A stretch of DNA of 64,000 bases, taken from contig NZ_CANMNP010000003.1 of the NCBI RefSeq assembly GCF_947499295.1, forward strand, positions 186,001-250,000. Direction: 5' to 3'. Origin of the DNA: an uncultured Roseibium sp. (GTDB lineage: Bacteria > Pseudomonadota > Alphaproteobacteria > Rhizobiales > Stappiaceae). The translations under genes and the position numbers were made by a program. The notes under the pieces were generated by a model, which searched no databases, was not told the DNA's origin, and worked only from the letters and a program-made list of their open reading frames with translations. This document shows, piece after piece, positions 1-8,300 of this stretch; the stretch's first letter is position 1, and each line of letters begins with the position of its first letter.

Positions 1-89
1 ATGACGGGATTCTGCGCCGGATACTGGTATGTTTGTGTCAATATCCACGCAAACTTCAGGATTGAGTTGATGAAACGCCTTGTGGGCCC

Positions 90-102
90 GGCAAATATTG
101 CC
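90..102. promoter_or_regulatory. ftr-like palindrome GGCAA-N3-TTGCC upstream of fliX
   Basis: Inverted repeat GGCAA-ATA-TTGCC, about 108 bp upstream of the fliX start. The same arms and spacing recur at 8190, 19600 and 19731, all upstream of flagellar genes. In Caulobacter, FlbD binds GC-rich ftr palindromes at flagellar promoters and FliX is its partner, so an FlbD site is the natural guess. Two weak GG-N10-GC (sigma-54-like) matches lie downstream at 146-159 and 171-184; neither fits the consensus well. Binding is inferred. Confidence 0.5.
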
Positions 103-209
103 TGATGTGCAAGGACTCATTTACCCTTACCGGCAGAATCTGACAGGCTCCGGGAACGCGTAATCAACTTGGTGCCATTTGTGCCGCAAGGCGGACTGGA
201 AAAACCAAT

Positions 210-629
210 ATGCGGATTACAGGCAATAAACCGATCACAGGCGTGCAGGGCAGGGGCGCAAAAAAGCGTACTGACGCCGGCTCGGACAGCTTTGCGCCTG
301 ATTTGGGTGCAGAAGTAACCCAAAGCGCACAGACCGCGGGCGGCGCGGCTATCCAGGGGATGGATGCGTTGCTTGCCTTGCAGGAAGTCGATGCACTTTC
401 AGAGCGACGCAGGAAAGCAGCCAAACACGGGCATCAACTGCTGGACAACCTGGAAACTCTACGAGCCGACCTTCTAGGGGGACATGTATCTGAAGACCGT
501 CTGGAGTTGCTTTCTCGTCAAGTGTCGGACCGTCAGAACAGCGGTGATCCGCAGGTCGATTCGGTGCTGGAAGAGATCGAATTGCGAGTGAAAGTGGAAC
601 TTGCAAAGCTCGGCCGATTCCCGGACTGA
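210..629 (+). CDS. fliX: FliX, flagellar assembly trans-regulator
   Basis: A 139-residue cytoplasmic protein matching the FliX family of alphaproteobacteria (usual length about 140). FliX couples completion of the early basal body to transcription of later flagellar genes through the sigma-54 activator FlbD. The N-terminus MRITGNKPITG is a short beta-type start, followed by a polar linker and a helical C-terminal half with an LLALQEVD stretch near residue 55 and an RRRKAAKHG basic patch, typical of the family. In Caulobacter fliX is divergent from flgI. flgI is absent from this window although flgF, G, A and H are present, so it may lie just left of the edge. Confidence 0.88.
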   Translation: MRITGNKPITGVQGRGAKKRTDAGSDSFAPDLGAEVTQSAQTAGGAAIQGMDALLALQEVDALSERRRKAAKHGHQLLDNLETLRADLLGGHVSEDRLELLSRQVSDRQNSGDPQVDSVLEEIELRVKVELAKLGRFPD

Positions 630-794
630 AGCCCATCGGCCCAAATCGAAAATTCTCAATAAATGCTAGCAATTTGACGCAACAGATTGAAAGTTATTAA
701 CTTTTTTTAATCTGTGTTTTCGCAAATGAACCGTTGTCGACTGAGGGAACCGGCTATATATTGCGCCCGGCATAACGGTAAACCGGAGCTATCG

Positions 795-1211
795 ATGACG
801 GTTGAAATTGAGTCTGAATATCGACCCTCGGAAGACGAGCCGTTCATGAATGACAGGCAGCGTGAGTATTTTCGAAACAAGCTGCTTGCCTGGAAGGAAG
901 AGATCCTGAAGGAGAGCAAAGAGACGCTCACAAATCTTCAGGAAGAGAGCCAGAACCACCCTGATTTTGCTGACCGTGCGTCGTCTGAAACGGATCGCTC
1001 GATTGAGCTGCGTGCCCGCGACCGTCAACGGAAACTGATTTCGAAGATCGATGACGCTTTGGAACGCATTGCGGACGGGAGTTATGGCTATTGCGAAGAG
1101 ACTGGCGAACCGATTGCTATTCGGCGCCTAGAAGCTCGGCCGATTGCGACCCTGTCTATTGAGGCTCAGGAAGCGCATGAACGCCGGGAAAAAGTCTATC
1201 GCGACGACTGA
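795..1211 (+). CDS. dksA: DksA-family RNA polymerase-binding regulator, single-Cys type
   Basis: DksA binds the secondary channel of RNA polymerase and, with ppGpp, adjusts transcription of stable RNA and biosynthetic genes. I start at ATG 795, which has a GGAG ribosome site just upstream, giving 138 residues; an in-frame ATG at 714 has no such site. The protein has the usual long coiled-coil hairpin (about residues 20-85) followed by the zinc-finger region. Of the four classic zinc cysteines only the first remains, in GYCEETGEP; the others read Thr, Ser and Ala. Low-cysteine DksA proteins are known in alphaproteobacteria (for example Rhodobacter) and work without zinc. A strong terminator follows at 1267. 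Confidence 0.9.
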   Translation: MTVEIESEYRPSEDEPFMNDRQREYFRNKLLAWKEEILKESKETLTNLQEESQNHPDFADRASSETDRSIELRARDRQRKLISKIDDALERIADGSYGYCEETGEPIAIRRLEARPIATLSIEAQEAHERREKVYRDD

Positions 1212-1227
1212 ATTCCGGAAAACGGCC

Positions 1228-1252
1228 GATCCGCCGATACACAAGGCGGATC
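1228..1252. repeat. Inverted repeat between dksA and its terminator
   Basis: Perfect 8-bp arms GATCCGCC (1228-1235) and GGCGGATC (1245-1252) around a 9-nt loop, just upstream of the dksA terminator. It would form an extra hairpin in the dksA mRNA 3' end. It has no T-tract, so it is not a terminator by itself; it may protect the transcript. Confidence 0.5.
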
Positions 1253-1266
1253 CGAAAGACTTTCAG

Positions 1267-1295
1267 AACCTTCCCTATACGGGAAGGTTTTTTTT
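1267..1295 (+). terminator. Rho-independent terminator of dksA
   Basis: Nine-bp perfect stem AACCTTCCC / GGGAAGGTT around a TATAC loop, followed by a T-run. It ends the dksA transcript before the convergent cpdB-like gene. Confidence 0.9.
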
Positions 1296-1444
1296 GTTCT
1301 GATACCTGAAAGTCAGATCTATTACCGGTGACAACTGAAACTGCTCAACCCACCGGGAAGCTCGGACGGGCCTCGAAGCCCGCCCAAGTGGTCTGATGAC
1401 ATCTTGCTCAGAAACTGAGAGAGCAAACCATCAACTCTCCAATG

Positions 1445-3427
1445 TCAGAGTTTGATCCGATATTGTGCGAAACCGTCTGTTCCGTCACCGGCAGGCTCAA
1501 TGCTGACACCTTCAACGGACCCGGCATGCTCGGTACCGCCCGGGCCGGTCTCAAACAGAACCGTGGTGTCCGGTACCGGTTTGAACGACCAGTTTGCGTC
1601 TGCGGATGGGTTGATTGTGCCTTGTTCGACGATAAAGCGTACGAGAACGTCCCGGTTGGTATCCGGTCCGACGAAAACAACAACCTCGTCACTGATGCCA
1701 GGGAAGTTCCCGCCACCGCCGGCCCGGTAGTTGTTGGTGGCGACAACGAATGTGTCGTCAAGTTTGAGCGGTTCACCATTGAATTCAATCTTGACGATGC
1801 GGTTGGCGTCCGGATTGATCAGTTCACCATTCGGGTCGTATTTCGATGGTTGGGTGAGGTCGATTTCGTAGGTGATGCCGTCAATGACGTCGAAATTGTA
1901 ACTCGGAAACTCCGGATTGATCAGCGGCTGATCTTTACCGCCTTCCTCTATTTTCTGGAATATCCCTGCAGATCTTTCGAGCCATTCCTTGACCGTGCTG
2001 CCTTTGATCGCAACTGCGCGCACCGTATTCGGATAGAGATAAAGGTCCGCGACATTCTTGATCGCAACATCACCGACGGGAACATCGGTGTAATAGTCCG
2101 GACCTCCGCGACCCCCGGCCTTGAAGGGAGCTGCTGCGGAGAGGATGGGCAGGCCTTCCCACTCCGTGCCTTTCATCATCTGGTCAATGTACCAGGTCTG
2201 GGCTTGCGAAACGATCTGGACACTCGGGTCATCGGCAACGAGCGCAAAATACGAGTGAAGCGGTGCAGATGTCTTACCGACAGGGCGCCGCACATAGGCA
2301 AGGGTTGCTTCATGATCTTCCTTGACGGCGTCGAGGACATCCTGCTGGCTCTCCACCAAGGGCGTGACCTTGCGCCCTTCCTTTTCGTAGATCGGGCGTG
2401 CTTCCGTCATGAAGTTGGCGATCCGCCACCCATTGCCGTCCCGTTCGACCATCAGATCGATGACGCCAAAGTGCGAGCCCCAGAAGCCACCCATTGCGGC
2501 CGGTTTTCCGAAGAGCGTCCCTTTTTCAAAGTCGACGCCCGGGAGACCTTCGTAGTCAGGACCCGGGAAAACGCGGTGATGATGACCCGTGAAGACCGCG
2601 TCAATTCCGTCAACCGCAGCCAGGTGCAGAGACGCATTTTCCATGCCTTCGGAATAATCGGTTGCGTCAATGCCCGAGTGGGAAAGGGCAATGACAAGGT
2701 CGCAGCCCTGTTCACGCATTTCCGGAACGAATGCCTTTGCCGTGTCGACAATGTCGCGTGCGTTGGCATTTCCCTCAAGATGGCGCCTGTCCCAGTTCAT
2801 GATCTGTGGGGGAACGAAGCCGATGAAACCGATCCTGATCGGGTAGGACTGACCTGAGCCGTCGGTAACTTCCTTTTCGACGATCACATAGGGTTTCAGG
2901 AACAGGTCGTCGCCACGCGCATTTGAGGCAAGTGTTGTACCCTTGACCAGGTTGGCACAGACAACCGGGAAATTTGCGCCACTCAGGACTTTCATCATGA
3001 AGTCCAGGCCATAGTTGAATTCATGGTTGCCGAGCGCAGCCGCATCGAAATCAAGGACATTCATTCCCTTGATCACCGGATGCATGTCGCCTTCGCGCAT
3101 GCCGCGCTCATAGGCTACAAAATCGCCCATGGGGTTGCCTTGAAGAAAATCGCCATTGTCGACCAGGACGGAGTTGGTTGCCTCGTCGCGGATTTGCCGG
3201 ATCAATGTGGCTGTTCGTGCCAGTCCTGCCGTGTCGATGGGACGGTCGCTGTAATAGTCATAGGGAAAAACATGAACGTGGAGATCTGTCGTCTCCATCA
3301 GGCGAATATGGGCAGTACCTTCCTTGGCCAGCACGGAATAAGGATGAAGTGCAGCGGAGAAGCCCGTTGCCGCTGCACCCATAAGTAATGTGCGGCGGGA
3401 TAAGGATAGATCTTTGATGCTGGACAT
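1445..3427 (-). CDS. cpdB: 2',3'-cyclic-nucleotide 2'-phosphodiesterase/3'-nucleotidase (CpdB type)
   Basis: A 660-residue periplasmic metallophosphoesterase plus 5'-nucleotidase C-domain protein, the standard length for CpdB. It hydrolyses 2',3'-cyclic nucleotides and 3'-nucleotides for phosphate and nucleoside scavenging. A twin-arginine signal (SRRTLLMGAAATGFSAAL) spans about residues 10-35. Metal-binding motifs of the calcineurin-like domain follow: TTDLHVH, DNGDFLQGNP, LGNHEFNYG and TGHHH. The C-terminal nucleotide-recognition domain includes NNYRAGGGGNFPG. The start has a clear AGGAG site. The gene converges on dksA. Confidence 0.9.
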   Translation of the reverse strand: MSSIKDLSLSRRTLLMGAAATGFSAALHPYSVLAKEGTAHIRLMETTDLHVHVFPYDYYSDRPIDTAGLARTATLIRQIRDEATNSVLVDNGDFLQGNPMGDFVAYERGMREGDMHPVIKGMNVLDFDAAALGNHEFNYGLDFMMKVLSGANFPVVCANLVKGTTLASNARGDDLFLKPYVIVEKEVTDGSGQSYPIRIGFIGFVPPQIMNWDRRHLEGNANARDIVDTAKAFVPEMREQGCDLVIALSHSGIDATDYSEGMENASLHLAAVDGIDAVFTGHHHRVFPGPDYEGLPGVDFEKGTLFGKPAAMGGFWGSHFGVIDLMVERDGNGWRIANFMTEARPIYEKEGRKVTPLVESQQDVLDAVKEDHEATLAYVRRPVGKTSAPLHSYFALVADDPSVQIVSQAQTWYIDQMMKGTEWEGLPILSAAAPFKAGGRGGPDYYTDVPVGDVAIKNVADLYLYPNTVRAVAIKGSTVKEWLERSAGIFQKIEEGGKDQPLINPEFPSYNFDVIDGITYEIDLTQPSKYDPNGELINPDANRIVKIEFNGEPLKLDDTFVVATNNYRAGGGGNFPGISDEVVVFVGPDTNRDVLVRFIVEQGTINPSADANWSFKPVPDTTVLFETGPGGTEHAGSVEGVSIEPAGDGTDGFAQYRIKL

Positions 3428-3628
3428 CTGGAGGCTCCTAGTCGGCTTTCAGGCCGGTCTTTTGATTCAATACGACTGATACAACGGCAGAAACCGGGGT
3501 AATTCTGCCTTTCAAGGCACAAATGACCCAGCTTCTGTCCGCCCCGGTTTTGCGCTGCCGGAGTTACAACTTTATGACGGCAAAACTGCGACTGTCACTC
3601 GCGAATTGGCCGGATGCAAATGATCAGG

Positions 3629-4435
3629 TCAACTGCCGATCTTTTCCGCCATAACCGAGATCGTCTGAACGTAGACGCTGGCTTTGTTCCACTTCTTCAG
3701 AACCCGGTAGTTCGCGGTTCCCGGTCCCCACGGTTGCCCGCGGCGCCAGCCGTGTTTTTGAAGGTAATTGGCTGTGGAAGCCAGTACATCGGGTATTGAG
3801 CGAACGAGGTCCCGCTTGCCATTTCGGTCCCAGTCGACCGCATATTTCATGTATGAAGAGGCGAGAAACTGTGTCTGACCGATTTCGCCGGCCCAGGCGC
3901 CTTTCATTTCGGCGGGCGTCATGTCGCGGCGTTGGACAATCATCAAAGCGTTGACAAGCTCATTCGTGAAGAACTTGGAACGCCTGCAATCGTAAGCAAG
4001 AGTTGCCAGGGAACGCAGGACCGACATGTTTCCGGAGAAGCTGCCATAGTTGGTTTCCAGTCCCCAGATCGCCAGGATCACTGGTGCCGGGACGCCGTAT
4101 TTGCGCTCAATACCTTTGAAGATTCGAGCATAGGTTTTGCCCAGTTTCTGCCCGCGTTTGATCATCGCATTGTTGACCCGCTTGGCATAAAACTGCTGGA
4201 AGCTCAGCTTGAACGACTTCTGGTTCCGGTCTAACCGGACGACCTTCTTGTTGTAGGTGAGGCCTTGAAGCGCCTTCTTCACAACGCGCTCTTTCAGGCC
4301 ATAGCTTGAAGAGTTTGCGATAAAGGACTGTTTCCAGGCTTCGTAGCCGCCCGGCCCATTGCCACAGGTGGCGCTCAAGGCTGGTGTGACGCTCATGAAA
4401 AAGACTGCAAAGAGAGAGAGTAGAGCAATGCGCAT
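3629..4435 (-). CDS. Lytic murein transglycosylase, MltB/SLT_2 family
   Basis: A 268-residue secreted enzyme predicted to cleave the MurNAc-GlcNAc bond of peptidoglycan with 1,6-anhydro product formation. A Sec signal peptide lies at residues 1-21 (cleaved after ALSA), with no lipobox, so it is soluble. The catalytic Glu is in WGLETNYGS; further family motifs are GEIGQTQFLASSY, and DWDRNGKRDL followed by an HGW segment. There is no C-terminal peptidoglycan-binding domain. It lies just downstream of the flgFGAH operon, but beyond a 12-bp hairpin at 4612, so it is probably a separate unit. Confidence 0.85.
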   Translation of the reverse strand: MRIALLSLFAVFFMSVTPALSATCGNGPGGYEAWKQSFIANSSSYGLKERVVKKALQGLTYNKKVVRLDRNQKSFKLSFQQFYAKRVNNAMIKRGQKLGKTYARIFKGIERKYGVPAPVILAIWGLETNYGSFSGNMSVLRSLATLAYDCRRSKFFTNELVNALMIVQRRDMTPAEMKGAWAGEIGQTQFLASSYMKYAVDWDRNGKRDLVRSIPDVLASTANYLQKHGWRRGQPWGPGTANYRVLKKWNKASVYVQTISVMAEKIGS

Positions 4436-4611
4436 GGGGACCCCGTCGAGCCGATAATTTTATGGTCTTAGTGTAGCTGAAATTGGCTTCACGTCATCCC
4501 GACAATCGGGCGAAAGCGATCACATCATTTTTGTTTCCGGCAGAATGCGCGGGCTGTCAAACTTTGTCAGGCAGTTAGGGCCTAAATCGCCACTGAGCGG
4601 GAAAGACGAGA

Positions 4612-4649
4612 ACGGGCATGGCGCTCAGGGAGCGAGACGCCATGCCCGT
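4612..4649 (-). terminator. Long perfect hairpin downstream of flgH
   Basis: A perfect 12-bp inverted repeat (ACGGGCATGGCG / CGCCATGCCCGT) with a 14-nt loop lies 75 bp past the flgH stop. On the minus strand the 3' flank is only moderately T-rich (TTCTCGTCTTT). It is likely the terminator or mRNA-stabilising 3' hairpin of the flgFGAH operon. The rest of the 288-bp gap between flgH and the transglycosylase gene shows nothing else I recognise. Confidence 0.6.
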
Positions 4650-4723
4650 CATCAGCCGTTATCTGCAACGCTTCTAGAACACGTCACCGACAAACGGCCG
4701 GGGGACTGAAGAAGCGATCAGTT

Positions 4724-5473
4724 CTAGAAAGGCAACAAAATGTCCAGGACCTGGTTGCCGACGCGCGGCTGTTGAACCGTCGTGATCTGGCCGCGTCCAC
4801 CATAGCCAATGCGGGCTTCAGCAATTTGTTCGCTGGCAATGCGGTTGTTTGCTGTGATGTCTTCCGGTCTGACAATACCGGCCACGATCAACTCACGAAC
4901 CTCAAAGTTGACCCTGACTTCCTGTCGGCCTTCGATTACCAGATTGCCGTTCGGCAGAACCTGGGTCACGACAGCTGCGATTGTTGTCTCAAGAGTTTCT
5001 TCTCTGTCGACGCTGCCTTGACCCTGGAAGTTGGAGTTGCTGTTGACGTTCGCGAGATCGCTTGCAGCAGTACTCGCGGGCATAAAGATTGTGTCGATTG
5101 CCGTGCCAAGGGCGCCTCCAACACCGGCGCCACTGGCTTCTGTGCGGCTGCGCTGGGTCTCGTTGTCGATCTGGGCCTCATCGTCGATGGTGACAACGAC
5201 TGTAAGAATGTCGCCGACCTGGTTCGCACGCTGGTCCTTGAAGAACGCCCGGCTGCCGGATTGCCACAAAGAATTTGGATTGTAGTGGGCTTGCTGCGGC
5301 TCAGGCATCGGCATTTGCACGGGCCGATAGCCGGGTTGTGTTGTCGGGTCCTGAATGGCGTTCAGCGAAGGTTGCTTGCCAACTTCGGCAAGCTGATCTG
5401 CTGTGCTGCAACCTGCGGCAAGGGCGGCGAGAGCAATGCCCGCCAGCATTTTTTTATTTGAAGTGCTCAACAT
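4724..5473 (-). CDS. flgH: FlgH, flagellar L-ring lipoprotein
   Basis: Outer-membrane ring protein of the flagellar basal body, 249 residues. I start at ATG 5473, which shares one base with the flgA stop (TGATG); a TTG one codon earlier is less likely. A lipoprotein signal with lipobox LAAGC is at about residue 20. Family motifs include SLWQSGSRAFFKDQRA and VGDILTVVVTIDDEAQ near residue 80, and a C-terminal region ending VLDILLPF. It is the last gene of flgF-flgG-flgA-flgH. The usual flgI partner is not next to it. Confidence 0.95.
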   Translation of the reverse strand: MLSTSNKKMLAGIALAALAAGCSTADQLAEVGKQPSLNAIQDPTTQPGYRPVQMPMPEPQQAHYNPNSLWQSGSRAFFKDQRANQVGDILTVVVTIDDEAQIDNETQRSRTEASGAGVGGALGTAIDTIFMPASTAASDLANVNSNSNFQGQGSVDREETLETTIAAVVTQVLPNGNLVIEGRQEVRVNFEVRELIVAGIVRPEDITANNRIASEQIAEARIGYGGRGQITTVQQPRVGNQVLDILLPF

Positions 5474-6465
5474 CAATTGGTCTCGCTGTTCAGGCTTGCA
5501 ATGATGGGATTGGCAGCATGCACGCGTACGTGGCCGCGTGACGTGATGGTTGCTGGGATAATTCGCCGTGATTGCAGGTTCATCACATCGATCACGTCGC
5601 CTTTGGCACCTTCATCGATGGCCTTGGCCCTAGACGTCAGCTTCATGCCCGACATTTCGAACGTCACGGTGACTTTCTCGCCTCTGTCCACGAGGATCGG
5701 ACGCTGAAAGTTTCTCCGGGCCAGGGGCACGTTGGCGCGCAGGTTAACACGTGCCGCCATCCCGATGATGCTGCCTGCATCGATCAGTGCGCCCGCCGGT
5801 ACTTTCGTGCGTGCCATGCGAATTGTGACCAGGTCCTCTTCCCTGAGGATATCTTCCCGCTGCAACGGCTGGGCAAGGGCGGCCACATGGACCATCTCGG
5901 TTGCAGTACCTAGAAGGATCAAAGGTTCGGTACCGTGTTCCACGGCCACAGTTGCGCGAAGCTTGAAGTGACCGGTGCTCTGCGACCAGTCGAAGCCGTC
6001 AACGCGAACCGGATCCTGCACTTTCGGGTCAGCAAGGATACGATCCGGCGCCTGGGTCAGTTTAATCTCCAGGTTTTTCGGATCGACGCCGGCGCTCCGC
6101 GATGCAAGAGCAGAGCGAACGAGGCCGGACAGCTGGTCTCGGTTCAATGTGGTTGCGCCTCTATGCACGACGACGGTGCGCAAGCCATCGGTTCCTGCTT
6201 GATCCAGACCGGCGGCACGAGCGCGATCAGCAACCTGCTGAGCCGGTACGTTGCCCGATGTTCCCATATCGGGAGACCGGAACAGCGGTTTGGACGCCAA
6301 ACGACCTGCATTTGAATAGAAATCGCCAACTGTCACGATCTCCGACAATGTCATGACTTGCGAGCGCAACACCGGTCGGTCGTCCGCAATGGATGCAGAG
6401 CCGGTGATCGCCACCAGTAGAAAGCTGCCGATGGCCTGTTTCAGATATTTCATCATATCAGCCAT
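5473..6465 (-). CDS. flgA: FlgA, P-ring assembly chaperone
   Basis: Periplasmic chaperone needed for FlgI P-ring assembly. At 330 residues it is in the longer class, as in other alphaproteobacteria. It has an N-terminal signal peptide (residues 7-27, ends SIADD) and a C-terminal SAF-like/FlgA domain with PLQREDILREEDLVTIRM and VNLRANVPLARRNFQRP; the end (RVHAANPIIASL) is conserved in the family. It lies 5 bp after flgG and is coupled to flgH by a TGATG overlap. Confidence 0.93.
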   Translation of the reverse strand: MADMMKYLKQAIGSFLLVAITGSASIADDRPVLRSQVMTLSEIVTVGDFYSNAGRLASKPLFRSPDMGTSGNVPAQQVADRARAAGLDQAGTDGLRTVVVHRGATTLNRDQLSGLVRSALASRSAGVDPKNLEIKLTQAPDRILADPKVQDPVRVDGFDWSQSTGHFKLRATVAVEHGTEPLILLGTATEMVHVAALAQPLQREDILREEDLVTIRMARTKVPAGALIDAGSIIGMAARVNLRANVPLARRNFQRPILVDRGEKVTVTFEMSGMKLTSRAKAIDEGAKGDVIDVMNLQSRRIIPATITSRGHVRVHAANPIIASLNSETN

Positions 6466-6470
6466 CCCAC

Positions 6471-7253
6471 TTAACGGAGGTTCGTGGTGGTGGAGTACAT
6501 TTCGTCTGCGGCCTGGATGATCTGCGAATTCATCTCATAAGCGCGCTGGGCGGAGATCAGGTCGGCAATTTCTGTAACGGCGTCGACATTGGCCATCTCA
6601 AGAAAATATTGCTGAACGCTGCCGAAACCCTGATCGCCAGGATTTCCGTTCACTGCGGCGCCACTGGCGTCTGTTTCAAGGAACAGGTTGTCACCGATGG
6701 CTTCCAGACCGGCCTTGTTGACGAACCGCGCCAACTGAAGCTGACCAAGCTGAACCGTGTTGCCGCCCTGGTCGACACCTTGCACGACGCCTGTGTTGGA
6801 AATCGTGATGTCCTGAGTGTTTTCCGGAATTGTGATGCCGGGATTGATCGTATAGCCATCAACGGTTACCAGCTGCCCGTTTGCGTCCCGCTCAAATGAG
6901 CCGTCGCGCGAGAAGGCGGTCGTACCGTCCGGAAGATCGATCTGGAAGAAGCCTTCTCCGCGGATGGCGACGTCCAGTTCCTTGCTGGTCTGTTCGAGGG
7001 AACCCTGGGACATGATACGCGCAGTTGAGGCCAGTTTCACGCCGGACCCGATCTGAATGCCGGTCGGAACGATTGTGCCTGCTTCTGAAGTCTCCGTCCC
7101 CATGCGGCGAAGATTTTGGTAGAGAAGGTCCTGAAAGTCGGCCCTTTGTTTCTTGAAACCGGTCGTGCGCATGTTGGCGACGTTGTTCGAGATGACCTCG
7201 ACGTTCAGTTCCTGGGCTTTCATGCCCGTTGCTGCAATATGGAGTGCTTTCAT
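6471..7253 (-). CDS. flgG: FlgG, distal rod protein
   Basis: 260 residues, the normal length for the flagellar distal rod subunit. The N-terminal flagellar rod motif (MKALHIAATGMKAQELNVEV followed by ISNNVANMRTTGFKK) and the C-terminal basal-body rod motif (EIADLISAQRAYEMNSQIIQ) are both intact and form the coiled-coil termini used in axial assembly. The central QIGSGVKLASTARIMSQGSL stretch is typical of FlgG. It sits 22 bp after flgF. Confidence 0.97.
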   Translation of the reverse strand: MKALHIAATGMKAQELNVEVISNNVANMRTTGFKKQRADFQDLLYQNLRRMGTETSEAGTIVPTGIQIGSGVKLASTARIMSQGSLEQTSKELDVAIRGEGFFQIDLPDGTTAFSRDGSFERDANGQLVTVDGYTINPGITIPENTQDITISNTGVVQGVDQGGNTVQLGQLQLARFVNKAGLEAIGDNLFLETDASGAAVNGNPGDQGFGSVQQYFLEMANVDAVTEIADLISAQRAYEMNSQIIQAADEMYSTTTNLR

Positions 7254-7275
7254 TGTTCTGCTTCCCTAAAGCGCG

Positions 7276-8016
7276 TCAGGCCTGAAATCTGCCGAGTGTG
7301 GAAATGGCTTGCTGTCGCAACTCATCGAGGTCTTTGACAACTTTTGAAGTCGCGTTGTAGGCGCGAGTAACTTCGACTAGGCGGGTCACCTCGGTAACGC
7401 CGTAGACATTGGAGCTCTCGAAAGCGCCCTGAACCATACGTGGCGCTAGAACAGGTTCCGGATCTTCACCCTTGAAAAGAGTGTCGCCGATTTTTTCCAG
7501 CTCACGCACATCTTCGAAATCAACGACGCGCATCTTGCCGCGGATGCCGAGTTCAGTTGCGATTGTTCCGTCTTTGGTGATCTGTACGCCGCCATCTTCG
7601 ACGGAGAAGGTGATCGGACCGCCTTCGGTCATGACGGGCTCGCCGCCAGCAGTCACCAGTTGCCCTGTGTCGTCGAGATGGAATGTGCCGCTGCGCGTGT
7701 AGGCCTCTGTGCCATCAGGCATCTGCACGACGAAAAAGCCGTCGCTGTTCAAGGCAAGGTCAAAGTCGTTTCCAGTCGTCTTGATCGAGCCAGGTGTGAA
7801 ATCGGTCCGTGTCGTGAACATATCGACGTAGGATATTGTCTGGTCCGCAGGCTCAAAGGCAGACCCTTCTGCGATCGGCATCAAGTATTCAGTGAAATGC
7901 AAGTTCTGCGACTTGAAGCCCGATGTGTTCAGGTTCGCCATGTTGTTGGCGATCACATCAAGATGATTCCGCAGGATCGATTGCCTTGATAAGGCGACTA
8001 ATTGAGCGTTCTCCAT
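7276..8016 (-). CDS. flgF: FlgF, proximal rod protein
   Basis: First gene of the flgFGAH operon, 246 residues. It encodes the flagellar rod subunit FlgF. The N-terminal segment (SILRNHLDVIANNMANLNTS) and the C-terminal YGVTEVTRLVEVTRAYNATS helix match the family, with the DLALNSDGFFVVQMPDG core between. A sigma-54 promoter at 8090-8105 and an ftr-like site at 8190 lie upstream, so it looks like a class III gene. Confidence 0.95.
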   Translation of the reverse strand: MENAQLVALSRQSILRNHLDVIANNMANLNTSGFKSQNLHFTEYLMPIAEGSAFEPADQTISYVDMFTTRTDFTPGSIKTTGNDFDLALNSDGFFVVQMPDGTEAYTRSGTFHLDDTGQLVTAGGEPVMTEGGPITFSVEDGGVQITKDGTIATELGIRGKMRVVDFEDVRELEKIGDTLFKGEDPEPVLAPRMVQGAFESSNVYGVTEVTRLVEVTRAYNATSKVVKDLDELRQQAISTLGRFQA

Positions 8017-8089
8017 TGTGAACGTATCCCTTCATGCTCCCCGATGAGCCGGCCAAATCTCCCCAGATCTGCGGGCTCGTTAAGGTTAA

Positions 8090-8105
8090 TGCATGAGGCG
8101 TGCCA
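8090..8105 (-). promoter_or_regulatory. Sigma-54 promoter of flgFGAH
   Basis: Minus strand reads TGGCACG-CCTC-ATGCA, a one-base deviation from TGGCACG-N4-TTGCW with exact GG-N10-GC spacing. Transcription would begin near 8079, about 60 bp before the flgF start. The ftr-like palindrome at 8190-8202 lies roughly 85-100 bp upstream, a usual enhancer distance for a sigma-54 activator such as FlbD. Confidence 0.7.
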
Positions 8106-8189
8106 GTTTTTAAATCCTTGGGAAATCTGGGTAAAAGCTGAACGAGGCGGATGCGTGCGGCAAGAGATTCCGGCAGAAATTAACCGCTT

Positions 8190-8202
8190 GGCAATTTTTG
8201 CC
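8190..8202. promoter_or_regulatory. ftr-like palindrome between flgF and fliL
   Basis: GGCAA-TTT-TTGCC, identical in all 13 positions to the copy at 19600. It lies between the flgF sigma-54 promoter and the TTAA-type boxes of fliL, so one activator/repressor site could serve both divergent operons. Confidence 0.55.
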
Positions 8203-8214
8203 CGGTGACTCGCG

Positions 8215-8258
8215 TTAATGGATTGGTAACCTTTCGTTAACCATTAACTCTTTAGTAA
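8215..8258 (+). promoter_or_regulatory. Candidate CtrA boxes upstream of fliL
   Basis: Two tandem TTAA-N7-GTAA elements (8215-8229 and 8244-8258) with a further TTAACC at 8237. The CtrA consensus is TTAA-N7-TTAA, so each has one mismatch. They lie 43-86 bp upstream of the fliL start, a position expected for class II control of fliLM in alphaproteobacteria. Confidence 0.5.
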
Positions 8259-8300
8259 TAATTAGACGCGCGCGTGACGCCCGCTGGAGCGGAGTTCCGG

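Noticed and set aside
146..184. Two GG-N10-GC matches as sigma-54 promoters of fliX
   Set aside because: Spacing fits but the flanks match TGGCAC and TTGC poorly; listed only as weak hints.
697..710. TTAA-N6-TTAA before dksA as a CtrA box
   Set aside because: The spacer is 6, not 7, and the sequence is a T-run, so chance is likely.
1364..1385. GGACGGGC/GCCCGCCC hairpin as terminator of cpdB
   Set aside because: There is an internal mismatch and no T-tract on the minus strand.
1442..2857. 471-residue plus-strand ORF
   Set aside because: It is antisense to cpdB, whose motifs and ribosome site are clear. The long frame comes from codon bias at high GC.
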